A stretch of 64,000 bases of DNA from assembly GCA_030710605.1 (NCBI GenBank), contig CP092863.1, positions 59,622,899 to 59,686,898 of the forward strand, in the 5' to 3' direction. Shown in pieces: positions 12,601-24,600 of this stretch. Origin of the DNA: Cordylochernes scorpioides. Its lineage: Eukaryota; Arthropoda; Arachnida; Pseudoscorpiones; Chernetidae. Made by a program: the position numbers and the translations under genes. The notes beneath the pieces were generated by a model. It made no database searches. It was not told where the DNA came from and was given only the letters and a program-made list of their open reading frames with translations. Positions within the stretch are counted from its first letter, which is position 1, and every line of letters begins with the position of its first letter.

Positions 12601-15600
12601 TTGGCTCCAGCATGCTTCCACTGCTATACTGTGCTTTTGCAGAAAAATAATTTTTCTTTTTATTTCCTTGGTACATCCTGAGAGTTTTTGTTTGATAAGC
12701 ATTTGCCACAATATCAAGTCCATCATCTTTTTTCTTTTGTTGAACTCTTCCAGATTCAGTTAAGTGGGCTTCAATGTTTTCAACATTGAATTGTTTTTCT
12801 TCTAGTCTGTATAGAACTTGGACAATGCCATCATAATCTTGAGGTAATTTCCTTATCAACTGAAAACACAAGTACTTCAGGTAGATCAAATCCAGCTTCT
12901 TTAATCAGTTGTTTTTTTTCTTGGACTCTTTTTATAAATATTCCAATAGTTTCTTCATCAGGGGTAAATTTCAGTTCATAAAATTCGTCAATCAATTCAG
13001 CCAGTCTGGCCCTTGAATTTGGCTCAAAATTCTGCCTTAATATACTCCAAGCTTCTTTTCCATCAGCAGTATTGGCAATCAACGTTTGGTATTTTCTTTC
13101 TACTCCTTGGTAAATTGTAGTGAATGCCCTATCCTTCCTCCATTTTAATTCTCTTATATCTTTGGCTGTTGCCTCAGCTGGAAGATCAAGTTCATCTTCT
13201 ATGATAAAATTCCAGCTTCCTCTATCGATTAGAAGGACCTTCATATCCACTTTCCAGATATTGTAGTTAAAAGCATTCAGCTTAGGAAACGTGAAATTTG
13301 AATCATTCATTTTAAAATTTTAATACGGCCCCAAAAGCTTAGCCAATTTTTTTCTTAAATAGCTATATTATTCAGGTAAAAGCTTGCAAGTAGGCCCATA
13401 ACCTTTGTTGGGTGGAAGGAGGACAGATGGCACACACCCCTTTTAAAATATTTTCTTTTTAATACTTGAAGCCCTGAGAGCATCTGGCTTCTCTGCTCAA
13501 ACAAAACTACACTTTTCTTTTTTTAACCAACTAGACATATGCAAATCCTCTATTATACATTAATTTTGTACAAGAATTTACATATATAAATTTACAATTT
13601 TTTTTATAATTAAATTTGAAAATACAAATTATTTAAACAATATAATTTACAAATATTAAAGTATCTTACATTTAATGAAAAGATGATCACCTCTAACAGA
13701 GATTCTGTCATGTAAACAATGACGCAATTGAGAGAATAGCAAAGGGGGAATTGGTTAAGGGGTTAGAGATCTCCATGGATCGAAGTCTGTGTGATGATTG
13801 TTGTGTAGCAAAGTCCACGAAAGAGCCACACAAACCCATTAGGAATATAAGATCTAAAAGGCCATTAGAATTAGTTCTCACTGATATTTGTGGTCCAATG
13901 CCTGTTAGATCTATTGGAGGAAGCGCATATTTTCTAACATTCATTGATGATTATTCTAGAAAGATAACCCTGTTTTGCCTTAAACATAAAAACGAAGTGC
14001 TGAAACACTTCGACTCGTATCTCACTAGGGCTGAGAGAGAAACCGGACATAAGCTAAAGGTGCTAAGATCCGACAATGGACTCGAATATTGCAACCATGA
14101 ATTTAAAACTAGGCTAGAGCAACTTGGCATCAAACACGAGCTAACGAACACATACTCGACACCTATGAACGGCGTTGCAGAAAGGGCTAATCGAGTGTTG
14201 TTGGACATAACTCGATCTTGTTTACACAGCGCCGAATTCCCTCAGAGATTCTGGTCAGAGGCAGTAAACACTGCAGCTTATATAGAAACAAGTGCTACAA
14301 TAGCACCCTAGGAGATAAAGTACCTGATGAACTTTGGTCATCAAGAAAACCGAGTATTCGCCACTTAAAAGCTTTCGGGTGCTTAGCATATAGCCATATC
14401 CCCACAGAAAGGCGAAAGAAACTGGAAAATCGAGCAAATAGGTGCATTCTTGTTGGTTATTCTTCCCAGACTAAAGGCTATCGTCTTTGGTGTCCGGAAA
14501 CTCAACACGTAATCCAGACGAAGCATGTCAAATTTGACGAATCCAAGATAGGACTGAAGTGGACTAAGATTGAAGATGAACCTGAAAGATACAACCATAT
14601 TTGGATAGAACCTGATAACCAGCTTGAAGGAGATATAGATCTAAAACCTGAAGCGAAAAGAGAACGTAATGATGATACGAGTGATCAGGATTTAGTGGGG
14701 GTAAACAACGATGACATTGTTCAAACTAGGCCTAAAATAATTGTACAAAACCCTTATGGGCGTGCTGGAAAGCCAAAAGTAGAACTGTATTTCCTAGATA
14801 TCATCGAACCATAAACAGCAAAGAGGCACCGTACTGGAGAAGGGCCATGAAGGATGAATTGAGAAGTCTTGAGGATAGAAACACGTGGGCGTTGTCCGAC
14901 CTACCACTTGACAAGCGCCCAATTAGCAGTAGATGGGTATTTAAAATAAAGACAGTTTTAATGTCCATCCATACAGAGTTCAAAACAACAACTACTCACC
15001 CGTGCAGGCACGGTCACGCTCCGCCGCGGCAAGTGGGAAAACATCCAATGTTCCCAGAACATCCCCCTTTTTAAGATTTGAAATATATATACATTACAAA
15101 CTTTAAAGGCATAATATAATTAATAATGAAGGCGATCCACGGGCTAAACAATTCGTCCACTCTGGGTTCTTATCTGGCTGTCTTCTGAGTCGTTAGAGGG
15201 ATAATCCACAACTGGGGTCTTTTCATTTTCAACCAGTTCCTCCCCCGAAAAGGTCGGCGTCGATGGGTCGGCTGGATGTTGCACTGTAACTCCTTTTCGT
15301 AGATGGAACCTGTTTCGACGTATAGTCCCAACTGGAGTATCAACCATATATGACCTTGGTGTCGATGCTTTCTGCTTTACAATCCCCCAGATTCGCATAT
15401 CTGTAATCTAAACCGTGACAACTTCGGATAGCTCCTCCATGTCCGTAGCTCCGCAGCGTCGATCATATCTGGATTTCATATCCTTTCTCCTTCTCCCCTC
15501 CTTTCTTTTCAGAGTCTGAGAGTCCACCAACCTTGGATTAAGATTCTCTGGTGCAATTGACAAGGTCGTTCGGAGTTTACGTCCCATGAGAAGCTCAGCA

Positions 15601-18600
15601 GGGCTGTAACCGTTCTCCAAAGGGGTCGATCGATACTCCAGCAGTCCAAGCGATGGGTCTTGATTTTTCTTGAGGATCAACTTAGCAATTTTCACACCTG
15701 CTTCTGCCATCCCATTGCTCTGCGGGATTCGAGGACTTGAAGTGACATGTGTGAATCCTTACTGCCTTGCGAAATTTGCAAATTCACGAGCAGCTCCAAA
15801 TTGCGTCCCATTATCGCTTACAACAGTTTCTGGTATTCCATGTCGGGCAAATATGGATTTGCAACCACGCACCACCACATTGGCTGTGAGCCGATCCAGC
15901 TGAATTATTTCAGGAAAGCGAGAATAATAGTCAATGACGACTAGATACCACTTATTCTCGAACTTGAACAAATCCATTCCAATCTTTTGCCACGGCCGTG
16001 TAGGAAAGTTGGTTGGTATCAAAGGTTCATGTTTTGAGACGGTTTCCTGGATACAGACACTGCACTTTCTGACCGTTTCCGCGATCTCTTCCGAAATTCC
16101 AGGCCACCATACCGTCTCACGTGCACGAAGTCTTGTTTTTGTAATCCCGAAGTGCCCAGCGTGCAACTTATCTAGGATCTCCAGTTTCATACTTGCTGGA
16201 ATAACAAGACGACAGCTACGCATCAGTAGTCCATTTTGAACGCCGAGTTCATCCTTGACATGCCAATAAGAGAGCAGAGCCTGTGAGATCTTCTTCTTAT
16301 CTGGCCAGCCTTGCTCAAGGTAGTTGACTACTGCTTTCAGGGTCGTATCTTCTTGTTGAGCTTCAAAAATCTTCGTCAACATCTCGTCTTTGTCGGTTAT
16401 ACACGAGAGAACTGCATTTATATGCCGTGAGGTTGGCCGTTCGTCTTCACCTCCCTCGGTTGTAAGAAGTGGTTGTCTGGATAATGCATCGGCGTCGAGC
16501 AGCTCCTTTCCAGGGATATCCAATCTTGTTTTGAGCTTTTCCATCAAAGGTATTGGTACCTGTCGAGGAGTATGCACAGCATATGGTTTTGCTCCAGGTT
16601 TCAATTTGATTTCGTAAGGGTTTCCGATCTGTTCCAGTCCTTCAAATACTTCGGGGAATTCCTTGATCGGGTTAATTCTCGTCGCAACCACTTCAATCCG
16701 CCTCGCCAGGTTCAAGAGCTCACATGCCCGGCGACTCAGAAGAGGTTCACCCAAACGACGAATGACATAAATCTTCTCCTTGATTTCATAATTGCCATTT
16801 CGCAGCGTTGATATAAACATACCCACAGTCTGAAGTTCAGAAAATTCAGCAGCTCTAATGTTGATATCACTTTCCACTAGTCGTTGTTGTCCCATTATCT
16901 TCTTGAAGAGACACAGAGGAACACATGTAACATCCGCCTGGGAGTCGAGCTTGAACTTCACCTGTTTCCCGTTCACTTGGATTTCTGCTGTCCATCGCCT
17001 CCTGCACTCGCCTTCATCATCATCGAGAATAGATGAATCCTCCACAGCTGAGACCTCCAGGAGAAAACCAATTTCTTCATCAAGTTCAGAAACAGCTTTG
17101 ACTTCCGCAGTCTTCGCCTGCTTATCTGGGCAGCAATTTGCAAAATGGCCAGTTTTTGAACATAGGTTACATCTTTGTCCTTCAGCACGGCAAGCCTGTC
17201 CTTCCCTGTGGGTGAAACCTCCACATTTTGGACATCGTGATCTTGTTTTGGCTGACTTCTCCTTCTTCCTCGAAGGCTGCTGTTGTTGTTTCGGTGATTG
17301 TTTCTTCGAGTTGAACTTCACCTGATTGACCTTTTGGCTTGTTGAGGGACGCTGCAGGTCGACTTGCTGCTGTCGAATGGCTTCCTGCTGTCGAACCATT
17401 TTCACCGCCTTTTCCAAAGTCAGTTCGCTGTCCAACTGCATTCTTTCAGATAAAGCTTTGTCCCTTACTCCAACCACTATTCGGTCACGGATCAACTGCT
17501 CATGAAGACCCTCAAATTCGCAACTATCAGCCAATTTGTACAATGAAGTGATGAATTCATCCACTGGCTCCTGATCCTCTTGGATTCTTGAATTAAATTT
17601 TGCACGTTCGTAGATAATATTCTTTCTGACACAGAAGTAGCTGTCGAACGCCTTGAGGACGGAATCAATTTTCGTTGCCTCTTCCTCCTTTTCGAACTTG
17701 AAGGTCCTGAATATATCATCCACGCGGTCACCCATCAAGTACATGAACAAATCAATCTTGTCTGCCTCCTTTTTCTTCTTCATTCCACTGACCACGCAGT
17801 ATCGTTCGAATCTATTCCTCCATTTGGGCCATTCGTTGGGAGTCGAGAAGTCGAAGGTTTCTGGAGGTTGAATCTGAGCCATGTTGAATTATCTTCCAAG
17901 GTATGCAAAAATCGATATTTTGCAATATACGGGTTCGTATTTTATCCAGTTACCGCTGCCACCATGTTTTAATGTCCATCCATACAGAGTTCAAAACAAC
18001 AACTACTCACCCGTGCAGGCACGGTCACGCTCCGCCGCGGCACGTGGGAAAACATCCAATGTTCCCAGAACAAAGACTAACTCAAAAGGGGACATTGAAA
18101 GATTTAAAGTGCGATTAGTTGCGAGAGGTTTTTCTCAAAAACGAAACATAGACTTTTTTGAGACATATTCGTCAGTAATTAATTTTTCGGTCATCAGAAT
18201 GATCTTTGCATTGACGATAAATAAAAATTGGTACAATTGACACCTTGACGTCGACAATGCATATCTGTACGGCGAACTAAATGAAGAAATCTACATGAGC
18301 CCACCAGATGGATCTAACGACGAGAAATGTGAGGGCAAAGTTCTTAAACTAAACCATCCAATATATGGTTTACGTCAGTCCGGTCTCGAATGGTATTGCA
18401 CACTGGATAAAGCTCTTAAAGATATTGGATTTTGTCGTTTAGCCGCTTGTAATTGTTTATACACTTTTGAAGATAAGGCGGTCATCGCCGTATATGTCGA
18501 CGATCTAGCTTTGTTCGCGGAAAGCGAGGACATTCTGACAAGTATTGAGGGAAAGATTAGAGAAAAATTTAAGATCAAGAACTTGGGACCCATCAAATAT

Positions 18601-21600
18601 TTCTTAGGTGTAGAAATAAGTTATCCAGATGAAAACACAATAATCCTCTCACAAGGAAAATACACCATGTCGATCCTCGAACAATTTAATATGATGGAAT
18701 GTAGGGGCGTTTCTACTCCATTAGATAACTCCATCCCGATTACAAAGAAAGACTGTCCAACAACTGACAAGGAAAAGGATTAGATGAAACATGTCCCTTA
18801 CAGAGAACTTATAGGGTCTCTGCTATATCTTGCAAACTCATCGAGGCCTGATATGACGTTTGCCATAACCAAATTAGCACAATTCTGTAGTAACCCAGGC
18901 GAACGACACTGGCAAGCTGCTAAACATATACTAAGATATCTTCAAGCTACTAAGAATGTTTCACTCATCTATAAAAGAGGGTCTGATGATATAATAGCAT
19001 TTAGCGACTCAGATTGGGCTAATGACATAGATGATAGACGATCAACCAGCGGGTCAGCTGTTACTATTAACGGTTGTTTAGTGTCATGGAGATCTAAAAA
19101 GCAAAATTGCGTGTCATTATCTACAATGGAGTCTGAGTACATTGCTCTCGCCCAGACCACTAAGGAAATATTGTGGATGGCACAAATATTAGAGAATTTG
19201 AAATGCCTGACTAACGCCTCACGCCCAAAAACAATATTCTGTGATAATAGAGCAACCATCGAGTTTTCTAAAAACAACATAGAAAACAATAGGTCGAAGC
19301 ACATTGACATATGGTATCATTATATAAGAGAAAAGGTCAACAGCGGAGACATCCATGTGAATTACATCTCTACCAACGACAACCTGGCCGACATCTTCAC
19401 CAAGGGCCTCAAAAAGACTGCACATCAGAATGCTTGTGCAGCTATGAATTGTCTGGATACTGGCATACTACCCGGCATATCCAAAGTGGGGGAATGAAGA
19501 CGTTGAATAAGCCTACTTCTGCCGGGGAGGACTTACTCACCACTACGTCACGGCCAGCCAATCACCGTGCTGCCTAGGGGGCAGTCCATTCTTCCTCCCC
19601 CATTAGTCTAAATAAAGGAGCTTAACACTTGCCTGTTGTTTGCGTCGACTCCGCATGCTTCTAATCTATCCATTTCAATCGGCAGATGTAGTGGGATAAT
19701 TGACTACTTCCTTCCATTATTATATCATCTAGTCCAGCTTCAACTTATAGCCCAACAGGAACTCATGACACTTCTTTTATATTGTTGTTTGATGACTCAC
19801 AGAGTTTAAAATTAATTTAAATTAAAAAAAATGTAATTAAAATAAAAAAAAAATTTAATTAAAATTTCAAAAAATTTTCAAAATCGTGAGCCTTGCTAGT
19901 TAAGATAGCGGGCTCGTGTGTTAGTCGCGCCCACGTGTCCGGCGTTCAGGGTCGCGCCGTGGTTACACAACACCTCCCCCCCCCCCCCCCCTCTTAAGGG
20001 CTGTCCCGGTCCTCTGGGATACCACCGTCTCTCGAAACAAACTCCTTTAGGCGAGACACGTGTGCCAACCTATTTCTTTGGCATGTATTAACATTATGTT
20101 CGCTATTGGTGGGTTGGAGCTTATACGTCGTTTCCTTGATTTGATCCGTTATTACGTGGTTACACAACACCTCCCCCCCCTTAAGGGCTGTCCCGGTCCT
20201 CTGGGATACCACCGTCTCTCGAAACAAACTCCTTTAGGCGAGACACGTGTGCCAACCTATTTCTTTGGCATGTATTAACATTACGTTCGCTATTGGTGGG
20301 TTGGAGCTTATACGTCGTTTCCTTGATTTGATCCGTTATTACATACGGTCCTACGTATTTCGGCAGTAATTTCTCCGTTTTCCCTGGTTTCCTACGAGAC
20401 GACTCCAGTAGTACCAGATCGCCCACTTCAAACTTCCTGAAGCGGTCACGGTTCGCAATGTCATGCTGACATTTTGTCATCATTGTCCGGTCTCTGTAGT
20501 TTTCATCGGCGATTTTTTTTAGTCTCTCGTTTTCCAAGGTGCGGTTGGTCATGTATTCATCGTATGTTTTTACTGGCTCGTCGACAGTTGGTAGTCCTAC
20601 GTCTAGGGTCGTCCTCGGTTCTACGCCAAATACCAACTTATGCGGTGTCACCTGTGTCGATGAATGAATGGACGAATTATACGTAAAAGTCGGCGTTTTT
20701 ACGAATCTCTGCCATTCGGCATGGTCGTCCTCGAGATAAACTCTGATGCCATTTTTTATGATGCCGTTGAGTTTTTCGCATAAGCCGTTTGTTTGCGGGT
20801 GTGCCACGGAAGCCATAACATGTTTAATACCGTACAATAGTGTAAAGTCTCTAAAAGTACTCTAATCGAACGATTTACCTTGATCGGATATTATGCATTT
20901 CGGAGTACCAAAAACGTAGAACAGATTGTCTAAAAGTACGTTGCATGTGGTTTCCAGTGAGATCACTTGGTGGCAGTAGATAGCGTAAAAAGAGATGATA
21001 AAAATAATATAAAGAGATATAAAGCTAGGCTTGTGGCACAAGGTTATAGACAGAAATATGGAATAGATTACACTGACATTTTTTCACCAGTTGTAAATTT
21101 TTCAATAATTAGATTCCTGTTTATAATATTAGTATCTTTGCTAAGATGGAAGCATGTCCAGTTAGATGTTAAATCAGCCTATCTTTATGGAAATTTGAAG
21201 GAAAAAATTTTCATGCAACAACCTGATGGATTCAAACTAAAAGGCAGTGAAGATAAAGTTTGTCTTTTAGAAAAGACTATTTATGGGTTACATCAGAGTG
21301 TAAGAGAATGGAATAAAGAATTGGATTCAATTTTGAATTCAATAAGATTTGAGACCATTAAATGGTGCAACTGTGTATACAAAATGAATAATAGTGTTAT
21401 CCTGATAGTATATGTTGATGATATCTTGTTATTTGGAATAGAAACATCTGTAATTGGAAAAACTATTCAAATTATTAAAGAAAAGTTAGATATAGAGGAA
21501 TTAGGAAAGGTCAAATATCTGTTAGGAGTTAACTTTGAAACTACAGACAAGGGCATATACCTACATCAAGAAACATATATAAACAGACTTATAACTAGTT

Positions 21601-24600
21601 TTACAGATCTACCTAAGACATTGGTAAATTTACCTTTTAAAACAGGGTGCTGGTTACCACCAAAAATTAAGGAAGATGAAATTATTGAGACTGAACTCAT
21701 GAGAAAATACCCATATAGATCAATAATAGGTTGTTTATCTTTCCTTGCAGGTAGAAGCCGACCAGATATTTCTTTTTCAGTAAACACAATGGCTCAATTC
21801 TGTAATGGATACACATATCAGCATTGCAAAATCGTTGTAGATCTAATGAATTATGTCTTCAGGACAAAACATTATAAAATAAACCTAACAAATGTTAATA
21901 GAGGCATCTTAAATGCATATTCTGATGCAAACTGGGGAAGTCATTTGACCAATAGACACTCTACAAGTGGATACATACTATATCTAGATGATACCCCATT
22001 TACATGGAAATCGAGAAAACAAAAAGTTTATTGCATTAAGTTCTATGGAATCCAAATTTATTGCCTTAACTGAAAGTGTAAAAGAAACAATATGTTATTT
22101 TAATATATTAAAAGAAATAGACGTACTACCTAATGTGGGTAAACCTATTCAATTTTGTTACAATCAGTCAGCTATATATTTCTGTAAGAATAGTGTAGAA
22201 AATATGAAAACCAAGCATATTGATATATGACAATTCATTCGAAAACTTGTTGAAGAAGAAGAATTCACTTTGAAATTTATTAATAGTAATTTAAACTTAG
22301 CTGACTTCCTAACTAAACCTTTATCTAAAGAGAAACTAAGTTGTTCATAGAGAAACTGTTTTGGAGATGAACTATCTACAAATTAATTCAAGACTCATAT
22401 TCAGACAAGACTGGACCCGAAGCAGGAGGGAGTATGAAGCCCACTACTTGTACAAGTCGACAAGGGACTCTGCATCATCTGTAAATTCCTTCACTGTGTT
22501 GTCCTGTTTATATCATTCTATCTCATTATACTTTTGTGTAAATAGAGCTATGATGTTGTAAATCATGAGAAATGATGATCATGGGGCCGATTGTTGGAGG
22601 TGATCATCTTTATATTAAAATCTTTAATATGTATAAATTCCATTGTTAAAAATTTGTATTTTTAAATTTAATTGTAAAAAAAAATTGTAAATTTATATAT
22701 GTAAATTCTTGTGCCAGATTAATCAATAATAGAGGATTTGCAAATGTCTTGTTAGTTAAAAAGAAGATAATAGTTTTGTTTGGCAGAGAAGCTAGATGCT
22801 CTCATGTTAGTTTTTTCCTTATTGTAAATATGTTTGTATAATATCTTAAAATTCTCTGCTTTAATTTTATTATTAAAATGAACATAATTTCTTCATAAAA
22901 GTATATTTATTTTTTCCTCTTTAAAAACTTCAAGAAAGAATAGAAAATATTAAAAAGGTACCATCTCTATCCTCCATGCACCCAACACGTACTCTATGAG
23001 TTTTAACCCCCATCTCGTAAATCTTGAGCACGGGGCACGTACGTTCGCTAGTTACGTTAACGCGCTGTGGTCGGTTACGACTTTGAATTCTCTCCCGAAG
23101 ATGTACGGCCGTAACTTTTGTAGTGCCCAGACTATTGCTAAGCACTCTAGTTCTGAGATACCATATTTAATCCCGTGTTTCGATGTCGTTCTCGATAAGT
23201 AGTGGACCGGGTGCAAAAAGCTGTAGTTGTCCGGTTGCATTAGCACCGCGCCTAATCCTACGATTGATGCGTCCGTGTGTATCTCTATTCTAACGTCTGG
23301 GTTGAAGTGCGCCGGTATTGGGTCTTCGGTGAGTTTTCTTTTTAGTGTCTCGAACGCCTCTATTTCAGCTGGTACCGTTGCAAATTTTTTATTTTTCTCC
23401 GTTAAACACATCAGCGGTTTTCTAATTTTGGCAAAGTTTTTGATAAATCTCCGGTAGTAACCGCAAAGGCCGAGGAATGAGCGTACTTGTTTTACATTTT
23501 TCGGTATTGGGAATTCTTTAACGGCCTCGACTTTGTCTGTTGAAGGTTCGATGCCGTCGCTTGAAACCACGTGGCGGAGGATGGGTAACTTCTGGTATGC
23601 GAAACGGCATTTTGATGGTTTAAGCGATAGCCCTGCCTCGCGGAAACACTGTAAGACCTTGCTCAAACGTTCATTGTGTTCGCGTAGGTCNNNNNNNNNN
23701 NNNNNNNNNNNNNNNNNNNNNNNNNNNNNNNNNNNNNNNNNNNNNNNNNNNNNNNNNNNNNNNNNNNNNNNNNNNNNNNNNNNNNNNNNNTGTTCCGAAT
23801 ATGATGACGTCATCCAAGTAAACTATGCACTCGGACCATTTTAATTCGGCCAGTAGCATCCGAACGGTAATACCTCAAATTCGTATAACCCATTGCCGGT
23901 CGTAAATGCCGTGATCGGTTTACTATTTTCTTCCAACGGACACTGCCAATATCTACTCACAAAGTCGGTGTGTGAAAAATATTTCATTCCTGCTAAACGG
24001 TCCAGGCAATCGTTTATATCTGGCAATGGGTATGAAAACTTCTCGGTTACGTTATTGACTTTTCTATAGTCGATGCAAAACCGGTATGTTCCGTTTAACT
24101 TTTTTACTAATACAACTGGGCTGGCCCACGGCGATGTTGATTTCCTAATGATGCCCTTTTCGTACAATTCTTTTATCTGGCCTTCGATAATTTCGCGTTC
24201 TTTTGGGCTGCGTCTGTAAGCTTTTTGCCGTATTGGCTCTGCATCCGCTTTGACCCTAATTTTATATGGTTCTATGTTCGCTACCTTTTCCCAGTCTTCG
24301 GAGAAGATGTCTCGGTATTTGTATAAAACCTCTAAAACGTTTTTTTTTCGTTACTCGGGAGGTCGGGGTTAATGTTGAAATTTAGTGCCTTTTCACTACA
24401 CATGTTTTTTTTCTTCTCGCTGCTCGGCTTCTCATTCAGGTGTGCAATTTCGACAACGTCAGTCTCTAATCTTAGGATGCACGTTTTCTCGACTAGTGAT
24501 ACCGTTTCGTTTCTTGTATTGATAACGTCTATTGTGATTGTTGGGTGCAAGGAGGATATGGATGGTACCTTTTTTAATAATATTTTCTTTTAATGCTTGA

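Larger units (their letters stand above)
8668..13698 (-). mobile_element. Copia-B LTR retrotransposon inserted in Copia-A
   Basis: Two 293-bp LTRs (8668-8960 and 13406-13698) with TG..CA ends in the element's own orientation. A perfect 5-bp target duplication gagat lies at 8663-8667 and 13699-13703. On the minus strand the order is 5' LTR, PBS, gag, PR, INT, RT, RH, 3' LTR. The PBS-side sequence (13394-13405 region) reads aggttatgggcc, matching the anticodon arm of initiator tRNA-Met as in Drosophila copia (half-tRNA priming). Several frameshifts and stops make it defective. Confidence 0.94.
14954..18072 (-). mobile_element. Gypsy-C: short Ty3/Gypsy element without RT/RNase H
   Basis: Flanked by 108-bp LTRs (14954-15061 and 17965-18072) and a 5-bp target duplication aagac (14949-14953 and 18073-18077). 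On the minus strand the PBS begins tggtggcagcgg after the 5' LTR and a purine tract aaaaggggga precedes the 3' LTR. The only long ORF (17882-15759) joins gag and protease directly to the end of RNase H and integrase. The RT and most of RNase H are missing. LTRs differ at only a few bases, so insertion is recent relative to Copia-A. Confidence 0.92.
7127..19757 (+). mobile_element. Copia-A LTR retrotransposon (carries nested Copia-B and Gypsy-C)
   Basis: Bounded by 263-bp LTRs (7127-7389 and 19495-19757), both TGAAGACG...GCCCAACA. The PBS tggtagcagag at 7392-7402 fits the 3' end of initiator tRNA-Met. A purine tract aaagtggggga precedes the 3' LTR. Gene order gag-PR-INT-RT-RH is that of Ty1/Copia. 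The body is cut by Copia-B (8668-13698) and Gypsy-C (14954-18072). The LTRs differ at roughly a dozen positions, so it is older than the two insertions. The outer flanks (gtagc and ggaac) do not match, which suggests rearrangement at one end. Confidence 0.92.
19758..20957 (-). mobile_element. Gypsy-D, 3' part (integrase end, PPT, start of 3' LTR)
   Basis: On the minus strand the second half of a Ty3/Gypsy integrase can be read from 20957 to 20181. A poly-purine tract (long G run) follows, then TGTGTAACCACGGCGCGACC, the likely start of its 3' LTR, at about 19968 running left. The LTR is truncated or blended into AT-rich DNA before Copia-A's LTR end at 19757. Confidence 0.75.
20958..22987 (+). 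mobile_element. Copia-B' : 5'-truncated second copy of Copia-B
   Basis: Begins abruptly inside the RT ([16 protein letters not shown]) and closely matches Copia-B. It runs through [26 protein letters not shown] and the RNase H, then a 396-bp LTR at 22592-22987. The LTR has about 100 more bases than those of Copia-B. It lies inside Gypsy-D; one deletion probably removed its 5' part together with adjacent Gypsy-D sequence. Confidence 0.9.
22988..24538 (-). mobile_element. Gypsy-D, 5' part (pre-RT, RT, RNase H)
   Basis: The minus strand carries, from right to left, a pre-RT linker (24550-24332), RT and RNase H. The body is broken at 22988, where Copia-B' begins, and by the N gap at 23691-23790. 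Its left continuation is 20957-19758. Confidence 0.85.

Noticed and set aside
16858..17551. Plus-strand ORFs opposite Gypsy-C gag
   Set aside because: Shadows of the clear minus-strand gag-protease frame.
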